A stretch of 64,000 nt of DNA, from the NCBI GenBank assembly GCA_949291375.1, contig CASEVI010000001.1, forward strand, positions 194,980-258,979, written 5' to 3'. The notes under the pieces are model-generated. The model was not told where the DNA came from and searched no databases. It saw only the letters and a list, made by a program, of their open reading frames with translations. The position numbers and the translations under genes are program-made. Positions 32,641 to 41,662 of the stretch are shown here, piece after piece (within the stretch, counting starts at the first letter, position 1; each line of letters starts with the position of its first letter). This DNA comes from an uncultured bacterium (GTDB taxonomy: Bacteria > Bacillota_I > Bacilli_A > RFN20 > CAG-826).

Positions 32641-34137
32641 ATGGAAAATGAAAATATCCTCGAAATTGAAGGACTTTCAAAATCTTTTGGTAAGAACCAT
32701 GTTTTAAAAGATATTAACCTCAAAGTTAAAAGAGGAACAGTTATGGGACTTATGGGCGAAAATGGCGCTGGTAAGTCAACCATGATGAAGTGTTTATTTG
32801 GTATTTATAATCGTGATGATGGATCAATTATCGTTGATGGAAGACCTGTAAATTTTAGCGGTCCAAAAGAGGCATTAGAAAACGGAGTCGCGATGGTTCA
32901 CCAAGAATTAAATCAATGTCTTGATAGAACTGTTTTAGACAATATGTGGTTGGGAAGATACCCAACAAAATTCGGCATTGTTGATGAAAGATATATGTTC
33001 AATGAAACAAAAAATCTTTTTGCAAAATTAAAAATGCAAGTTAATCCAAAACAATTAATTCGTACAATGTCGGTTTCTCAAAGACAAATGTGTGAAATTG
33101 CAAAAGCAGTTTCCTATGATGCAAAAATAATCGTATTAGATGAACCTACATCCTCTTTAACTGAAAGGGAAGTAAAGAAGTTATTCTCAATTGTCGATGA
33201 TTTAAGAAAACAAGGTATTAGTTTCGTTTATATTTCTCATAAAATGGATGAAGTTTTTGAGATTTGTGATGAAGTTTCTGTTTTAAGAGATGGCGAAATG
33301 ATTATGACTAAGCCAACTGGTGAAACAAATATGAATGAAATTATTTCTGCGATGGTTGGGCGTTCTCTTGATCAAAGATTCCCTCCAGTTGATAATGTTC
33401 CTGGCGATGATGTTTTAAAAATTGAAAACTTATCAACTCAATATGCTCCACATTTAAAAGATATAAGTTTTTCAGTAAAAGAAGGCGAAATATTTGGTAT
33501 TTATGGACTTGTTGGCGCAGGCAGAAGTGAACTCTTAGAAACACTCTTTGGGTTAAGAACAATTAAGCAAGGCAAAATTTACTATAAAGGTAAAGACGTT
33601 AGATTTAAAAATGCTAAAGAAGCAATGGATTATAACTTTGCTTTTGTTACTGAAGAGAGAAAAGCAAATGGAATGTTCGCTAAAGGTGATTTAATTTTTA
33701 ATACCACTATTACAGCATTAGATAAATATATGACTGGTCCAGCTCTCGACAATAGAAAAATGAAGGAAGCTGCGATTAGGGAAATTCATACAATGCATAC
33801 AAAATGTATGGGCCCAACTGATTCGATTTCTTCACTTTCTGGTGGCAACCAACAAAAAGTTATTATTGGTAAGTGGCTTGAAAGAGATCCAGAGTTATTC
33901 TTACTTGATGAACCAACAAGAGGAATTGACGTTGGTGCTAAATATGAAATTTATGAATTAATTATCAGAATGGCTAAACAAGGTAAAACTTGTATAGTTG
34001 TTTCTAGCGAAATGCCTGAAATTTTAGGTATTACCAATAGAATTGCAGTTATGAGTAACTATCGTCTTGCTGGTATAGTTAATACAAAAGAAACTAACCA
34101 AGAAGAGTTATTACGTCTCAGTGCAAAATACTTATAA
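32641..34137 (+). CDS. Sugar ABC transporter ATPase, MglA/RbsA type
   Basis: 498 aa with two fused nucleotide-binding domains. First: Walker A GENGAGKST (39-47), signature MSVSQRQM, Walker B VLDEPTSSL. Second: degenerate Walker A GLVGAGRSE, intact signature SLSGGNQQKV, Walker B LLDEPTRGIDVGAKYEIY. This asymmetry is normal for the family. GTGAGGTAAT precedes the start. Confidence 0.94.
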   Translation: MENENILEIEGLSKSFGKNHVLKDINLKVKRGTVMGLMGENGAGKSTMMKCLFGIYNRDDGSIIVDGRPVNFSGPKEALENGVAMVHQELNQCLDRTVLDNMWLGRYPTKFGIVDERYMFNETKNLFAKLKMQVNPKQLIRTMSVSQRQMCEIAKAVSYDAKIIVLDEPTSSLTEREVKKLFSIVDDLRKQGISFVYISHKMDEVFEICDEVSVLRDGEMIMTKPTGETNMNEIISAMVGRSLDQRFPPVDNVPGDDVLKIENLSTQYAPHLKDISFSVKEGEIFGIYGLVGAGRSELLETLFGLRTIKQGKIYYKGKDVRFKNAKEAMDYNFAFVTEERKANGMFAKGDLIFNTTITALDKYMTGPALDNRKMKEAAIREIHTMHTKCMGPTDSISSLSGGNQQKVIIGKWLERDPELFLLDEPTRGIDVGAKYEIYELIIRMAKQGKTCIVVSSEMPEILGITNRIAVMSNYRLAGIVNTKETNQEELLRLSAKYL

Positions 34138-34159
34138 AATTAGATAGAGGATTTAAATT

Positions 34160-35818
34160 ATGGAAAATAATGTAAATGTTTCTACTATGAACTTATTTGA
34201 TCAAGAAGTCGCTAAAAGACAAAGCGAATTAGATGAATTGCGTTTAAATGGCGTTACAAAAATTGAGAATTTACGTAACGAAATTACAAACGTTAAGAAA
34301 AATAAGCAATTAGATAAAGAGACTAAAAAACAAATTATCGCTAAATGTAAAGAAGATATCGCTGTTGCAAAACAAGACAATAAAGATAATAAAGATACAA
34401 TTAAAGAAAAATTGACTGATTTTATCAATTATATTAAAGTTACAACAAATGATGTCATAAAAGAAAAGAAAGAATCTAATAAAGCTTCTATTGCTGAATT
34501 AAAAGCTAAATATAAAGCAGATATAGCTAATGAAAATGAACGTTATTCTCAAGCTTTGGATGAATTAAAACAAACCAAAGATGAAAATTATGTTCATGAT
34601 TTGAAAGATTTAAAAGTTGCTCATAAGCAAATTTTAGCTGATTTAAAAGTTAATTATGAAGATAGCGTAACTAAATTAAAAGATGAATTACATGAAATCT
34701 ATTTAAGTAGATTTAACGCTATTGAAAATGCTAACAACAAGAAGATGCCTATGGTTGATAGCGTTTCTCAAAGAGCTGAAAATTATAAATATAACTTCAA
34801 ATTAAGCAAATTTATTCTTAATAATGGATTATATTTAGCTATCATTGTCTTACTTATATTCGCTATTATTCTTTATGCAGTACAAAATAATGGTAGATTC
34901 CTTTTAAGTTTAGATACAATTCTTCTTATCTTAACTCAAACGTCTCCAAAGATGTTCCTTGCGCTAGGTGTTGCTGGATTAATTGTTCTTGCAGGTACTG
35001 ACCTTTCTGTTGGCAGATTAGTAGGTTTAGCCTCAGTTTTAACAGGTATGCTTGTTACTACTAGTGGTAAGACTGATATGACTTTCTTCGGTTATAAACC
35101 TGATTTCTCAGCACTTCCTTTAGGCTTAAGAGTTGTTTTCGCATTCTTGCTTTCAATAATTGCTTGTGTTGCTGTAACTTCACTTGCAGGTTATTTCTCA
35201 GCAAAATTTAAAATGCACCCATTCATTTCAACTCTTGCAACTCAATTATTTGTTTTTGGTTTCTTAGCTGGTATTACAGGAAATAACTTCACTGGTTCAC
35301 CAGATAGCGCCGTTAAAACTTATGTTAGTGGAAATATTCCAGGAACTTCATTCTCATATATGATATTCTATGCAATAATCGGAATTATAATAATGTGGTT
35401 TATCTGGAACAAGACTAAATTTGGTAAAAATATGTTCGCAGTAGGTGGAAACCCAGAAGCAGCTAGTGTTTCAGGTATTTCCGTTTTCTGGGTAACAATT
35501 GGTGTTTTTGCTCTTGCTGGTATTTATTATGGTATCGGTGGTTCTATGTATGGTATTTATACAGGTAACGTTAGAGCTCAAACTGGTCAAGGTATGGAAA
35601 CAGATGCTATCGCAGCTTGTGTTGTTGGTGGTGTTTCATTTACTGGTGGTGTTGGTAAAATTAGAGGTGTTGTCATTGGCGCTTTACTTTTCCAAATGAT
35701 TACAGTCATTCTCCTTTACTTAGGTATCAATGATGCTAACTATCAACTTGCTATTAAAGGTGTTATCGTCTTAGCTGCTGTTGCACTTGACTGTGCTAAA
35801 TATTTAAAGAAAAAATAA
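34160..35818 (+). CDS. MglC/RbsC-type permease with a long N-terminal coiled coil
   Basis: 552 aa; the family is normally about 320-350. Residues from about 218 onward are a standard permease (GVAGLIVLAGTDLSVGRLVG, GKNMFAVGGNPEAASVSGI, FTGGVGKIRG). The preceding ~215 residues are highly charged and helical with repeated KxDIAxxxx-like segments, predicted as coiled coil on the cytoplasmic side. The frame is continuous and the ATG at 34160 has GAGG upstream; there is no separate start near 34790 with a ribosome site. The extension is unusual and may organise or regulate the transporter. Confidence 0.88.
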   Translation: MENNVNVSTMNLFDQEVAKRQSELDELRLNGVTKIENLRNEITNVKKNKQLDKETKKQIIAKCKEDIAVAKQDNKDNKDTIKEKLTDFINYIKVTTNDVIKEKKESNKASIAELKAKYKADIANENERYSQALDELKQTKDENYVHDLKDLKVAHKQILADLKVNYEDSVTKLKDELHEIYLSRFNAIENANNKKMPMVDSVSQRAENYKYNFKLSKFILNNGLYLAIIVLLIFAIILYAVQNNGRFLLSLDTILLILTQTSPKMFLALGVAGLIVLAGTDLSVGRLVGLASVLTGMLVTTSGKTDMTFFGYKPDFSALPLGLRVVFAFLLSIIACVAVTSLAGYFSAKFKMHPFISTLATQLFVFGFLAGITGNNFTGSPDSAVKTYVSGNIPGTSFSYMIFYAIIGIIIMWFIWNKTKFGKNMFAVGGNPEAASVSGISVFWVTIGVFALAGIYYGIGGSMYGIYTGNVRAQTGQGMETDAIAACVVGGVSFTGGVGKIRGVVIGALLFQMITVILLYLGINDANYQLAIKGVIVLAAVALDCAKYLKKK

Positions 35819-35842
35819 TATTTAAGTATTATTTAAGTTATA

Positions 35843-35872
35843 ATAAAAGAGCTATGAAAATAGCTCTTTTAT
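35843..35872 (+). terminator. Rho-independent terminator with GAAA loop
   Basis: A 13-bp stem ATAAAAGAGCTAT / ATAGCTCTTTTAT closed by GAAA, directly after the permease gene. Confidence 0.85.
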
Positions 35873-35891
35873 TTATATTAGGTTTCAAATT

Positions 35892-36260
35892 ATGAGTATT
35901 TATACATTTTTTTCTCTTTTAGTTATTTGTTTATTAGGAACATACTTATTAAGTATTCAATATTTAAGATATTTAAGAAAAGAAAGAAAAAGAGAAATTA
36001 GAGATATTGATTGTATATTAACTTCAATTCTTTTTGGTGCGCCTGTTTTATTAGTTATGGAATTAGCTTTTTATGAAATTAGATATGAAGATGCCACTCA
36101 TAAATATCGAATGTTAATTTCTTCAATAATACTAACTATTATTCAAATAACTGCTATCGTTTTACTATTTTATTTTGGTGTAATTAAATTAGATAGTGGT
36201 GAAGTTAGTGGTGAAGAAGTAGAAAATTTAATTAGCTTATTAATGTTATTTATAAAATAG
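35892..36260 (+). CDS. Small membrane protein of unknown function
   Basis: 122 aa with three predicted helices (about 3-25, 43-62, 73-97) and a basic cytoplasmic loop after the first (RYLRKERKREIRD). No recognised family. Its last 11 bases overlap the 3' end of the convergent PlsX-like gene. No good ribosome site is visible. Confidence 0.5.
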   Translation: MSIYTFFSLLVICLLGTYLLSIQYLRYLRKERKREIRDIDCILTSILFGAPVLLVMELAFYEIRYEDATHKYRMLISSIILTIIQITAIVLLFYFGVIKLDSGEVSGEEVENLISLLMLFIK

Positions 36261-37137
36261 AAGATACTTTATCAAAGATTGTAAAAAATGAATTAGCATT
36301 ACAAAAATCTCTTAAATAAAAAGTATATTTATTATTTTTATCTATTTTAATTATATAAAAAGAAAATAATGAGTCAGTATTAATCTCTTCAATTGGAGAT
36401 TTCTCTCTTTTTAAAAAATCTAATACACTTTTTTTCTTCTTTTTTTCACTATTTTCATCTTTGTCTTTTTTATTATCATCAGATAAAGAATTCAAGAGTG
36501 AATAAAAATAAAAAGAAGAAGTATTATCTAAAATTAAAATATCAAACGAAGTAGATAAAACTTCATTTATTGGTAAAATGCCTTCATATTCACTGAAAAA
36601 TTTTAATTTTTCATCAAGAGTTTTATCGTTATTGTGAGAAGAAGAAAGGTAAATCTTTAAACGACGGTCATTTTTAAGTTTTAAATTATATAACTTTATA
36701 ATATCTTTTAAATCATCAACTAATTTCTCATAATTAACATTTTTATTAAGCTCGACAACATAAGAATGGTCTTTTTTGTCTTTATTATATGGACGAATAA
36801 TAATATCTTCGTCATGGATAAAAAAAGATGAAAAATCTTTAGAAGTAATGGTTAAATCATTTTGATTTATTAACTTTTCTTTTAATTCTTTGTTATAATC
36901 AATTTTTTCTTCATCTTTCATCATTTCTTTTTGTTCATCGCTTAAATTTTGAAGATTAACCGGTGTTAAATCTTCAATTAAGTTGATGTTTTTATAATCC
37001 ATTATTGTGATAAAATCATTTTTTCTTCCTAAAATATTAAATGTAAGATCATGTCTATTAAGAAGATAAATTCTTAAAGCTTGAGAAATTTCTTGTGTAT
37101 ATTTAAAACTTGTTGCATCAATAAAAACGTTTTTCAT
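36250..37137 (-). CDS. Diverged PlsX-like protein, copy B
   Basis: 295 aa, AAAGGAGA before the start. Family assignment rests on pattern: VFIDATSFKYTQEISQALR with DLTFNILG corresponds to the N-terminal strand-helix of the phosphate acyltransferase PlsX (IAVDAMGGD..., DLHITLVGD), and RLKIYLSSS... LKFFSEYEGILPINEVLSTS FDILILDN corresponds to the later NVG...INFIGNVEARDLL...VVVTDGFTGN block. The conserved GGD, SAGNTGA and DGFTGN signatures are lost, so PlsX catalysis is unlikely. A Lys/Glu-rich insert is near residues 225-260. It lies 23 bases after copy A. Confidence 0.5.
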   Translation of the reverse strand: MKNVFIDATSFKYTQEISQALRIYLLNRHDLTFNILGRKNDFITIMDYKNINLIEDLTPVNLQNLSDEQKEMMKDEEKIDYNKELKEKLINQNDLTITSKDFSSFFIHDEDIIIRPYNKDKKDHSYVVELNKNVNYEKLVDDLKDIIKLYNLKLKNDRRLKIYLSSSHNNDKTLDEKLKFFSEYEGILPINEVLSTSFDILILDNTSSFYFYSLLNSLSDDNKKDKDENSEKKKKKSVLDFLKREKSPIEEINTDSLFSFYIIKIDKNNKYTFYLRDFCNANSFFTIFDKVSSIL

Positions 37138-37160
37138 AAATATTTCTTCTCCTTTGAAAT

Positions 37161-38069
37161 TTAAAATAAGTCTTTTATAAGTTTAAAAATTTTTGTATAT
37201 TCGTTAGTTTTTAAATTGGTTGGTAAAATAAATAAAAGATATGTGAAATTAAAAACTAATTTTATTTTTAATAATAAATAATTGATATCTTCTACATTCA
37301 TTTTTTGATAAGAAAAAATGAGCTTAGAAAAATATTCTCCTATTAAAGATTTATTGCTTCTATTTTCTTTATTAACTCGGTCGAGTTCATTAATTCCTTC
37401 CATAATTTCAATAAAAATTGAAAGTGATAACGAATCTGTTAAACAAAAAGAAGAAGTTGTTAAAAATAAATCTTTAAAAGATATTTCACCTTTATATTCA
37501 TTACTTTTAGATAATATATCTATGATATTTTTATCTTTATAATCACCAATTTTTAAATAATTTATTTCAATTCTTTTATTTTCTTTTTTATTGCTATCAG
37601 TCAATGTTTTCATTCTTTTTAAAATATTAAAAGATGAAACGAAGGTATCTTCAATTTCAGAAATTTCTTTATAATCTTTATTAAAATCAGAGATTAATAA
37701 ATAATCATTTTTATTTTTAAAAAATAAACCTCTTTTTATAGTTTCATCTTTGTTATTCATCTCATTATTTTCTTTTATTAAATTATTAATAAAAGAAATA
37801 TCATCAAATGAAATAACAAAATCCATTCCTTCTTTAATTAAATCTTTATATAAAGAATATGTATTTAATTGGTTAGCCCTATTAATGATGATATTTTTGT
37901 TGTTTTTATCAATTAGTGAAATATATTTTGTTGGAAAATTATATAAATAAAAATATAAATCTTTATTTGCAATGATAAATATTCTTAAAGCTGAAATAAG
38001 TTCATTAATATTAACTTTTTCATTTATTTTAATTGCAATTTTTTTAGTGTTTTCAATACTTTTAACCAT
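37161..38069 (-). CDS. Diverged PlsX-like protein, copy A
   Basis: 302 aa. Segments follow PlsX in order: KIAIKI at the start, ALRIFIIANKDLYFYLYN, LYKDLIKEGMDFVISFDDI (the place of VKEG-DA-VSAGNTG), INYLKIGDYKDKNIIDILSK (LLNVG...KGNEL), GEISFKDLFLTTSSFCLTDS (INFIGNVEARDLL..VVVTDG), FIEIMEG (LKTLEG). Catalytic signatures are again replaced. With copy B it may form a heteromeric non-catalytic or altered enzyme. The mRNA seems leaderless (TATAAT 7 bases before the ATG). Confidence 0.5.
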   Translation of the reverse strand: MVKSIENTKKIAIKINEKVNINELISALRIFIIANKDLYFYLYNFPTKYISLIDKNNKNIIINRANQLNTYSLYKDLIKEGMDFVISFDDISFINNLIKENNEMNNKDETIKRGLFFKNKNDYLLISDFNKDYKEISEIEDTFVSSFNILKRMKTLTDSNKKENKRIEINYLKIGDYKDKNIIDILSKSNEYKGEISFKDLFLTTSSFCLTDSLSLSIFIEIMEGINELDRVNKENRSNKSLIGEYFSKLIFSYQKMNVEDINYLLLKIKLVFNFTYLLFILPTNLKTNEYTKIFKLIKDLF

Positions 38070-38076
38070 GTTTTAT

Positions 38077-38082
38077 ATTATA
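38077..38082 (-). promoter_or_regulatory. -10 box of the PlsX-like operon
   Basis: TATAAT on the minus strand, only 7 bases before the ATG at 38069, with no ribosome site. The mRNA should begin at or very near the start codon. Confidence 0.55.
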
Positions 38083-38172
38083 AAATGAATTAAACTAGAT
38101 ATCTAATAAATATCATACTAAAAATAGTAGATATATACATTTTATAAACTTTTTATCTTATTATTTTTAAGT

Positions 38173-38178
38173 TATAAT
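38173..38178 (+). promoter_or_regulatory. -10 box of the tRNA-Leu gene
   Basis: TATAAT 11 bases before the first base of the tRNA. No strong -35 recognised. Confidence 0.5.
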
Positions 38179-38189
38179 ATTAATCACTT

Positions 38190-38275
38190 GCGGGCTTGAT
38201 GGAATTGGTAGACATGCAAGACTTAGAATCTTGTGCCTTATAAGCGTAGGGATTCGACTTCCCTAGCCCGCACCA
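38190..38275 (+). tRNA. tRNA-Leu (anticodon UAG)
   Basis: 86 bases including an encoded CCA. Acceptor stem GCGGGCT / AGCCCGC, anticodon stem CAAGA / TCTTG with loop CTTAGAA (anticodon TAG at 38224-38226), long variable arm as expected for class II Leu tRNA, T arm AGGGA-TTCGACT-TCCCT. It reads CUA and, by wobble, other CUN Leu codons. Confidence 0.95.
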
Positions 38276-38293
38276 TTATATTTGAAATTACCC

Positions 38294-38327
38294 CCAAAAT
38301 ATAAAGTTTTATATTTTAGGTTTTTTT
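38294..38327 (+). terminator. Terminator of the tRNA-Leu gene
   Basis: AAAATATAAA-GT-TTTATATTTT with flanking CC/GG, followed by seven T. The AT-rich stem is nearly perfect. Confidence 0.7.
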
Positions 38328-38335
38328 ATTCTTAA

Positions 38336-38713
38336 AGAGGCTTTGAAAAAATAGTTGAAGAGTATAAAAGCCAAGATGAAAGACATAAACCTTTTATATT
38401 TTCGAAAAATAATCAATTTAGTATTGTTTTACCTGACATAACTTTTGAAGATGGTTTAGATATTGAAGAAGAAACCATATTATTAACTAAAGCCTTAATA
38501 AATAAATCTAAGTATGATTTACGTATTCTTTCATTTTGTTATGATAAAGCAAAATCAGTTAATGAAATAACAAACCATTTAAATATTTCTAACTCCACCT
38601 ATTTTAGAAACGCAATTGTAAAAAATCTTGTTGATAACGATCTTTTATTAACCCAACAAAATGGTAATACAAAATTTTATTTAATAAATAAAGAATTTGT
38701 TAAACTTAAATAA
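38336..38713 (+). pseudogene. 5'-truncated fragment of an AlbA_2/ATP-binding regulator-like gene
   Basis: An open frame of 125 codons starts right after TAA at 38333 and lacks any start codon near its beginning. It reads RGFEKIVEEYKSQDERHKPF, then FSIVLPDITF, and a C-terminal winged-helix-like part (ISNSTYFRNAIVKNLVDNDL). This matches the end of the AlbA_2 (DUF4325-linked) transcriptional-regulator family, in which the GHKL-like ATPase segment GxxxI...C is followed by a winged helix. The front of the gene is missing and the remnant abuts a tRNA terminator, which suggests deletion or insertion at the tRNA. Confidence 0.6.
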
Positions 38714-38766
38714 TATAGTTTTATAATGTTAAAATATAAAAAACTTAATTTAAAGTATATATTTTT

Positions 38767-40140
38767 TTAATTAAACTTTATACTATCTACTTTAATAAAT
38801 TCTTCATATATATTTTTAGAATTTAATAAATATCTATTTATTAAATTCATTATTAATATAACTATAATCATTAAATAAAATGAAAAAGAAGAAAAGATTA
38901 TAGTTATATTTTCTATTTTAAAGGAAGAGGATATAAATAATGTTTCAATAAATAAAGTAAGCGATGTAAAAGGAGCGTTATTAATTAAAGAAAAAAATAA
39001 AATCATTCCAAAAAGAATTAATATTTCTTCATTTTCATTACTAATTAATAATAAATTATTATTAATATTATTATTAAAAAGAAGAATACTTATTTTAGCT
39101 ATTATTCCTCCTATACACATAAGAGGAATAACAATCCCACCACTAACCTTCCCATTTCCTAAAATAGCCAATAATAAACCTCTTAATACTAAAATTCCTA
39201 TTAAAAAATAAATATTATTAAAAATAAAAGTATATTCATTTTTAATACTACTTAAATAATAATCATCAGATAAAAATGTTATAATATTTTTCCCATTACC
39301 TAATAAATTAAAAATAAAATAACCTAATATAAAGAATAGTATAAAGAATATAAATGAACGAAATTTAATAAATAAGTTTGAACTATATTTATTAAATTTC
39401 ATTCTTATAAATAACATAAACTTTTTAAAATAATAACTAATTAATAATGTTAATAATGCAATAATAAATATTACTAATACTTGATTTATTGATATAAAAG
39501 AGATGGAAGAAACACTAATTAAATGAATATTATTAATTAAAAAACACGTAAAAAAAGAAGAAAAAGAGATAAGAACTCCAAATATTAATGATTTAAAAGA
39601 AAATTTATGTAACCCTTCTTCATAAGAATAAACTATTCCTGAAAGAGGAGAAAGAAAAGCACACCCAAATCCCGCTCCACTACTTAAACCAATATTAACT
39701 AAATCATCGTTCTCTTTAAAAAGTTTATTAACACTTTTTCCAATTCTAGCTCCTATTGAAATAGAAGGACCTTCACTTCCTAAAGTGAATAAAGAATAGG
39801 TTGATATATAACTATTAATGATTGTTAAAGGAACATCAATTAATTTTAATTTTTCTTTATCTTCTTTTCTTTCAATAACTTTTTCTACCAATGGAATCGA
39901 GCTTCCATCAATACTTTTAAATTTTAAAATTAAAATATTGTTAACAAATGATAATGTTATAAAAATTATTAAATTCACAACTATTAAATACCAATTTTTA
40001 TTGCTAAACATTATTGAAGAAAAAGAAAAAACATATTGTAGTCCTTTTTGATAAATTCCTACAGTTAAACCAACTAAAATTCCTGAAAGAAGTGCAAGTA
40101 AAATGTGTTTAAAAAAATTAAAAGTTGATCTTTTATTCAT
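38767..40140 (-). CDS. ClC-family chloride channel/antiporter
   Basis: 457 aa, about 10-12 membrane helices. Selectivity-filter motifs: GSEGPSISIGARIGK (the GxEGP motif with its gating Glu), GAGFGCAFLSPLSGIVYSYEE (GxxxAF with the internal Glu) and GKVSGGIVIPLMCIGG (the GxFxP region, here GIVIP). Start: I use ATG 40140; the upstream in-frame TTG at 40149 would extend it by only three residues and the promoter leaves no room for a leader. Role probably anion/proton exchange or acid/fluoride tolerance. Confidence 0.85.
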   Translation of the reverse strand: MNKRSTFNFFKHILLALLSGILVGLTVGIYQKGLQYVFSFSSIMFSNKNWYLIVVNLIIFITLSFVNNILILKFKSIDGSSIPLVEKVIERKEDKEKLKLIDVPLTIINSYISTYSLFTLGSEGPSISIGARIGKSVNKLFKENDDLVNIGLSSGAGFGCAFLSPLSGIVYSYEEGLHKFSFKSLIFGVLISFSSFFTCFLINNIHLISVSSISFISINQVLVIFIIALLTLLISYYFKKFMLFIRMKFNKYSSNLFIKFRSFIFFILFFILGYFIFNLLGNGKNIITFLSDDYYLSSIKNEYTFIFNNIYFLIGILVLRGLLLAILGNGKVSGGIVIPLMCIGGIIAKISILLFNNNINNNLLLISNENEEILILFGMILFFSLINNAPFTSLTLFIETLFISSSFKIENITIIFSSFSFYLMIIVILIMNLINRYLLNSKNIYEEFIKVDSIKFN

Positions 40141-40151
40141 AAACGTCAATT

Positions 40152-40180
40152 ATTCTAGTCTTTTTAAATAAATCTATCAA
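40152..40180 (-). promoter_or_regulatory. Promoter of the ClC gene
   Basis: Minus strand TTGATA (40175-40180), 17 bases, TAGAAT (40152-40157). The ATG is 11 bases after the -10, so the leader is a few bases at most. Confidence 0.65.
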
Positions 40181-40429
40181 TTAATCATTATAAAATCTTA
40201 GTTTAAGTCTAAATAACAATGGGTAAGGTGTTATTTTTAATTTTAAGTATAATTTCAAAATTGATTTATTGAATTTAATTAAAATGCTTTTAATAAATAT
40301 TTTTTATTAATATAGTTAAAATAATCAAAATCTTAAAAAAATATTTTAATTAATTTTATCAAAAAAGTTTCAATTATAATTATTTGGAAAAAGACAAAAT
40401 ATCTAGAATTTTTTATTAAAAATTTATTC

Positions 40430-40456
40430 GGTTTTATCCGACTTGGTTTAATCCGA
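40430..40456. repeat. Tandem 12-base repeats, candidate operator
   Basis: GGTTTTATCCGA (40430-40441) and GGTTTAATCCGA (40445-40456), three bases apart, so in phase at 15 bases. They lie about 115 bases before the oxidoreductase start. The GC-containing core stands out from very AT-rich DNA. Confidence 0.4.
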
Positions 40457-40570
40457 GTAAAATTTCTGTTTTAAAGATGTAATACTCTTGAAGATTTATA
40501 TAGAAAATAAAATAATATTGAAATGAAATTATATTAATTCAAAGTTAAGGAAGGTAAAAAAATAAATATT

Positions 40571-41554
40571 ATGATTAAAGTTGGATTTTTAGGGGCTGGA
40601 AATATTGCACATACACTTGCAGAAACATTTTTATTTTTAAAAGATAAATTTGAACTTTATGGTGTAGCTAGTAAAGAATTAAAAAGAAGTGAAGAATTTA
40701 AAAATAAATATGGTTTTAAAAAAGCATATAAAGATTATGAAGAAATGCTAAATGATAAAAACATTGATTTAATTTATATTTCTACCACAATTGCTGAACA
40801 TTATAAACATATCAAAATGTCTTTAGAACACAATAAAAATGTTTTAAGCGAAAAAGCTTTTTGTGCGTCTTATTATGAAGCAAAAGAAGTAGTAACTTTA
40901 GCTAGAAAAAAGAATTTATTTTTAGCAGAAGCAATTTGGACACGCTATATGCCTTCTAGAGGAATTATTACTTCTTTAATTTTAAGTGGAGTGATAGGTG
41001 ATCCATATTATTTAGAGGCTAATTTAGGATATCGAATTTATGATAAAGAAAGAATATATTCTCCGTCTTTAGGCGGAGGAGCTTTACTTGATGTAGGTGT
41101 TTATCCTCTTAATTTTATCGACATGTTTGTTGTCGATAAAATTAAAGATATTAATGTAATGGCTAAATTATTAAATACTGGTGTAGATGAAACGCTTATT
41201 GGTAATATTACTTTTTCTAATGGAATTTTAGCTCAATTTTTTACTTCGATTAACGATGCTACTTCTAGAGAAGGTTATATTTATGGTAAAGATGGGTTTT
41301 TAAAAATAATTAATATTAATAATCCAGAAAAGGTTGAAATATATAAAAAGAAAGAAGATAGTAATTATCCAATTTTAGTTTCAACAATTAACTTTAAAGA
41401 GGATTTTAATGGTTATGAATATGAACTTGTTGAAACTTATAATAGTTTAATTAATGGTAAAAAAGAAAATCCATCAATGAGTTTAGATGATACTTTAAAG
41501 ATGATGAAAATTTATGAAGATATTTTAGTTAAATCTAAAGTTAAGAGAAAATAA
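40571..41554 (+). CDS. Gfo/Idh/MocA-family NAD(P)-dependent oxidoreductase
   Basis: 327 aa. Rossmann fold VGFLGAGNIAHTLAETF at the N-terminus, the DLIYISTTIAEHYKH strand, then EKAFCASYYEAKE where most members have EKP (Pro replaced by Ala). AEAIWTRYMPS and GGGALLDVGVYPLNFI fit the dehydrogenase C-terminal domain (trans-dihydrodiol dehydrogenase-like group). Substrate unknown, probably a sugar or inositol derivative. Confidence 0.88.
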   Translation: MIKVGFLGAGNIAHTLAETFLFLKDKFELYGVASKELKRSEEFKNKYGFKKAYKDYEEMLNDKNIDLIYISTTIAEHYKHIKMSLEHNKNVLSEKAFCASYYEAKEVVTLARKKNLFLAEAIWTRYMPSRGIITSLILSGVIGDPYYLEANLGYRIYDKERIYSPSLGGGALLDVGVYPLNFIDMFVVDKIKDINVMAKLLNTGVDETLIGNITFSNGILAQFFTSINDATSREGYIYGKDGFLKIININNPEKVEIYKKKEDSNYPILVSTINFKEDFNGYEYELVETYNSLINGKKENPSMSLDDTLKMMKIYEDILVKSKVKRK

Positions 41555-41662
41555 TAAATCTACTATAAATAAATTGAAAAAAAGTTAAACCTTTTTAAAA
41601 CTTTTAACTGAAATTTTAGTTATTACTTTTATTAAATATAAAGTTAAATGGAGGTAAACGCA

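Larger units (their letters stand above)
40141..40570. other. 430-bp divergent intergenic region
   Basis: It holds the ClC promoter on the left, a pair of GGTTT(T/A)ATCCGA repeats at 40430-40456, and AAGGAAGGT as ribosome site for the oxidoreductase gene. No RNA gene or protein gene is apparent. Confidence 0.6.

Noticed and set aside
40141-40149. TTG start of the ClC gene at 40149
   Set aside because: ATG three codons later is preferable and the promoter leaves no space for a leader before the TTG.
41648-41662. Start of the MacB-like protein at ATG 41648
   Set aside because: The codons after this ATG contain the GGAGGT ribosome site that serves ATG 41663.
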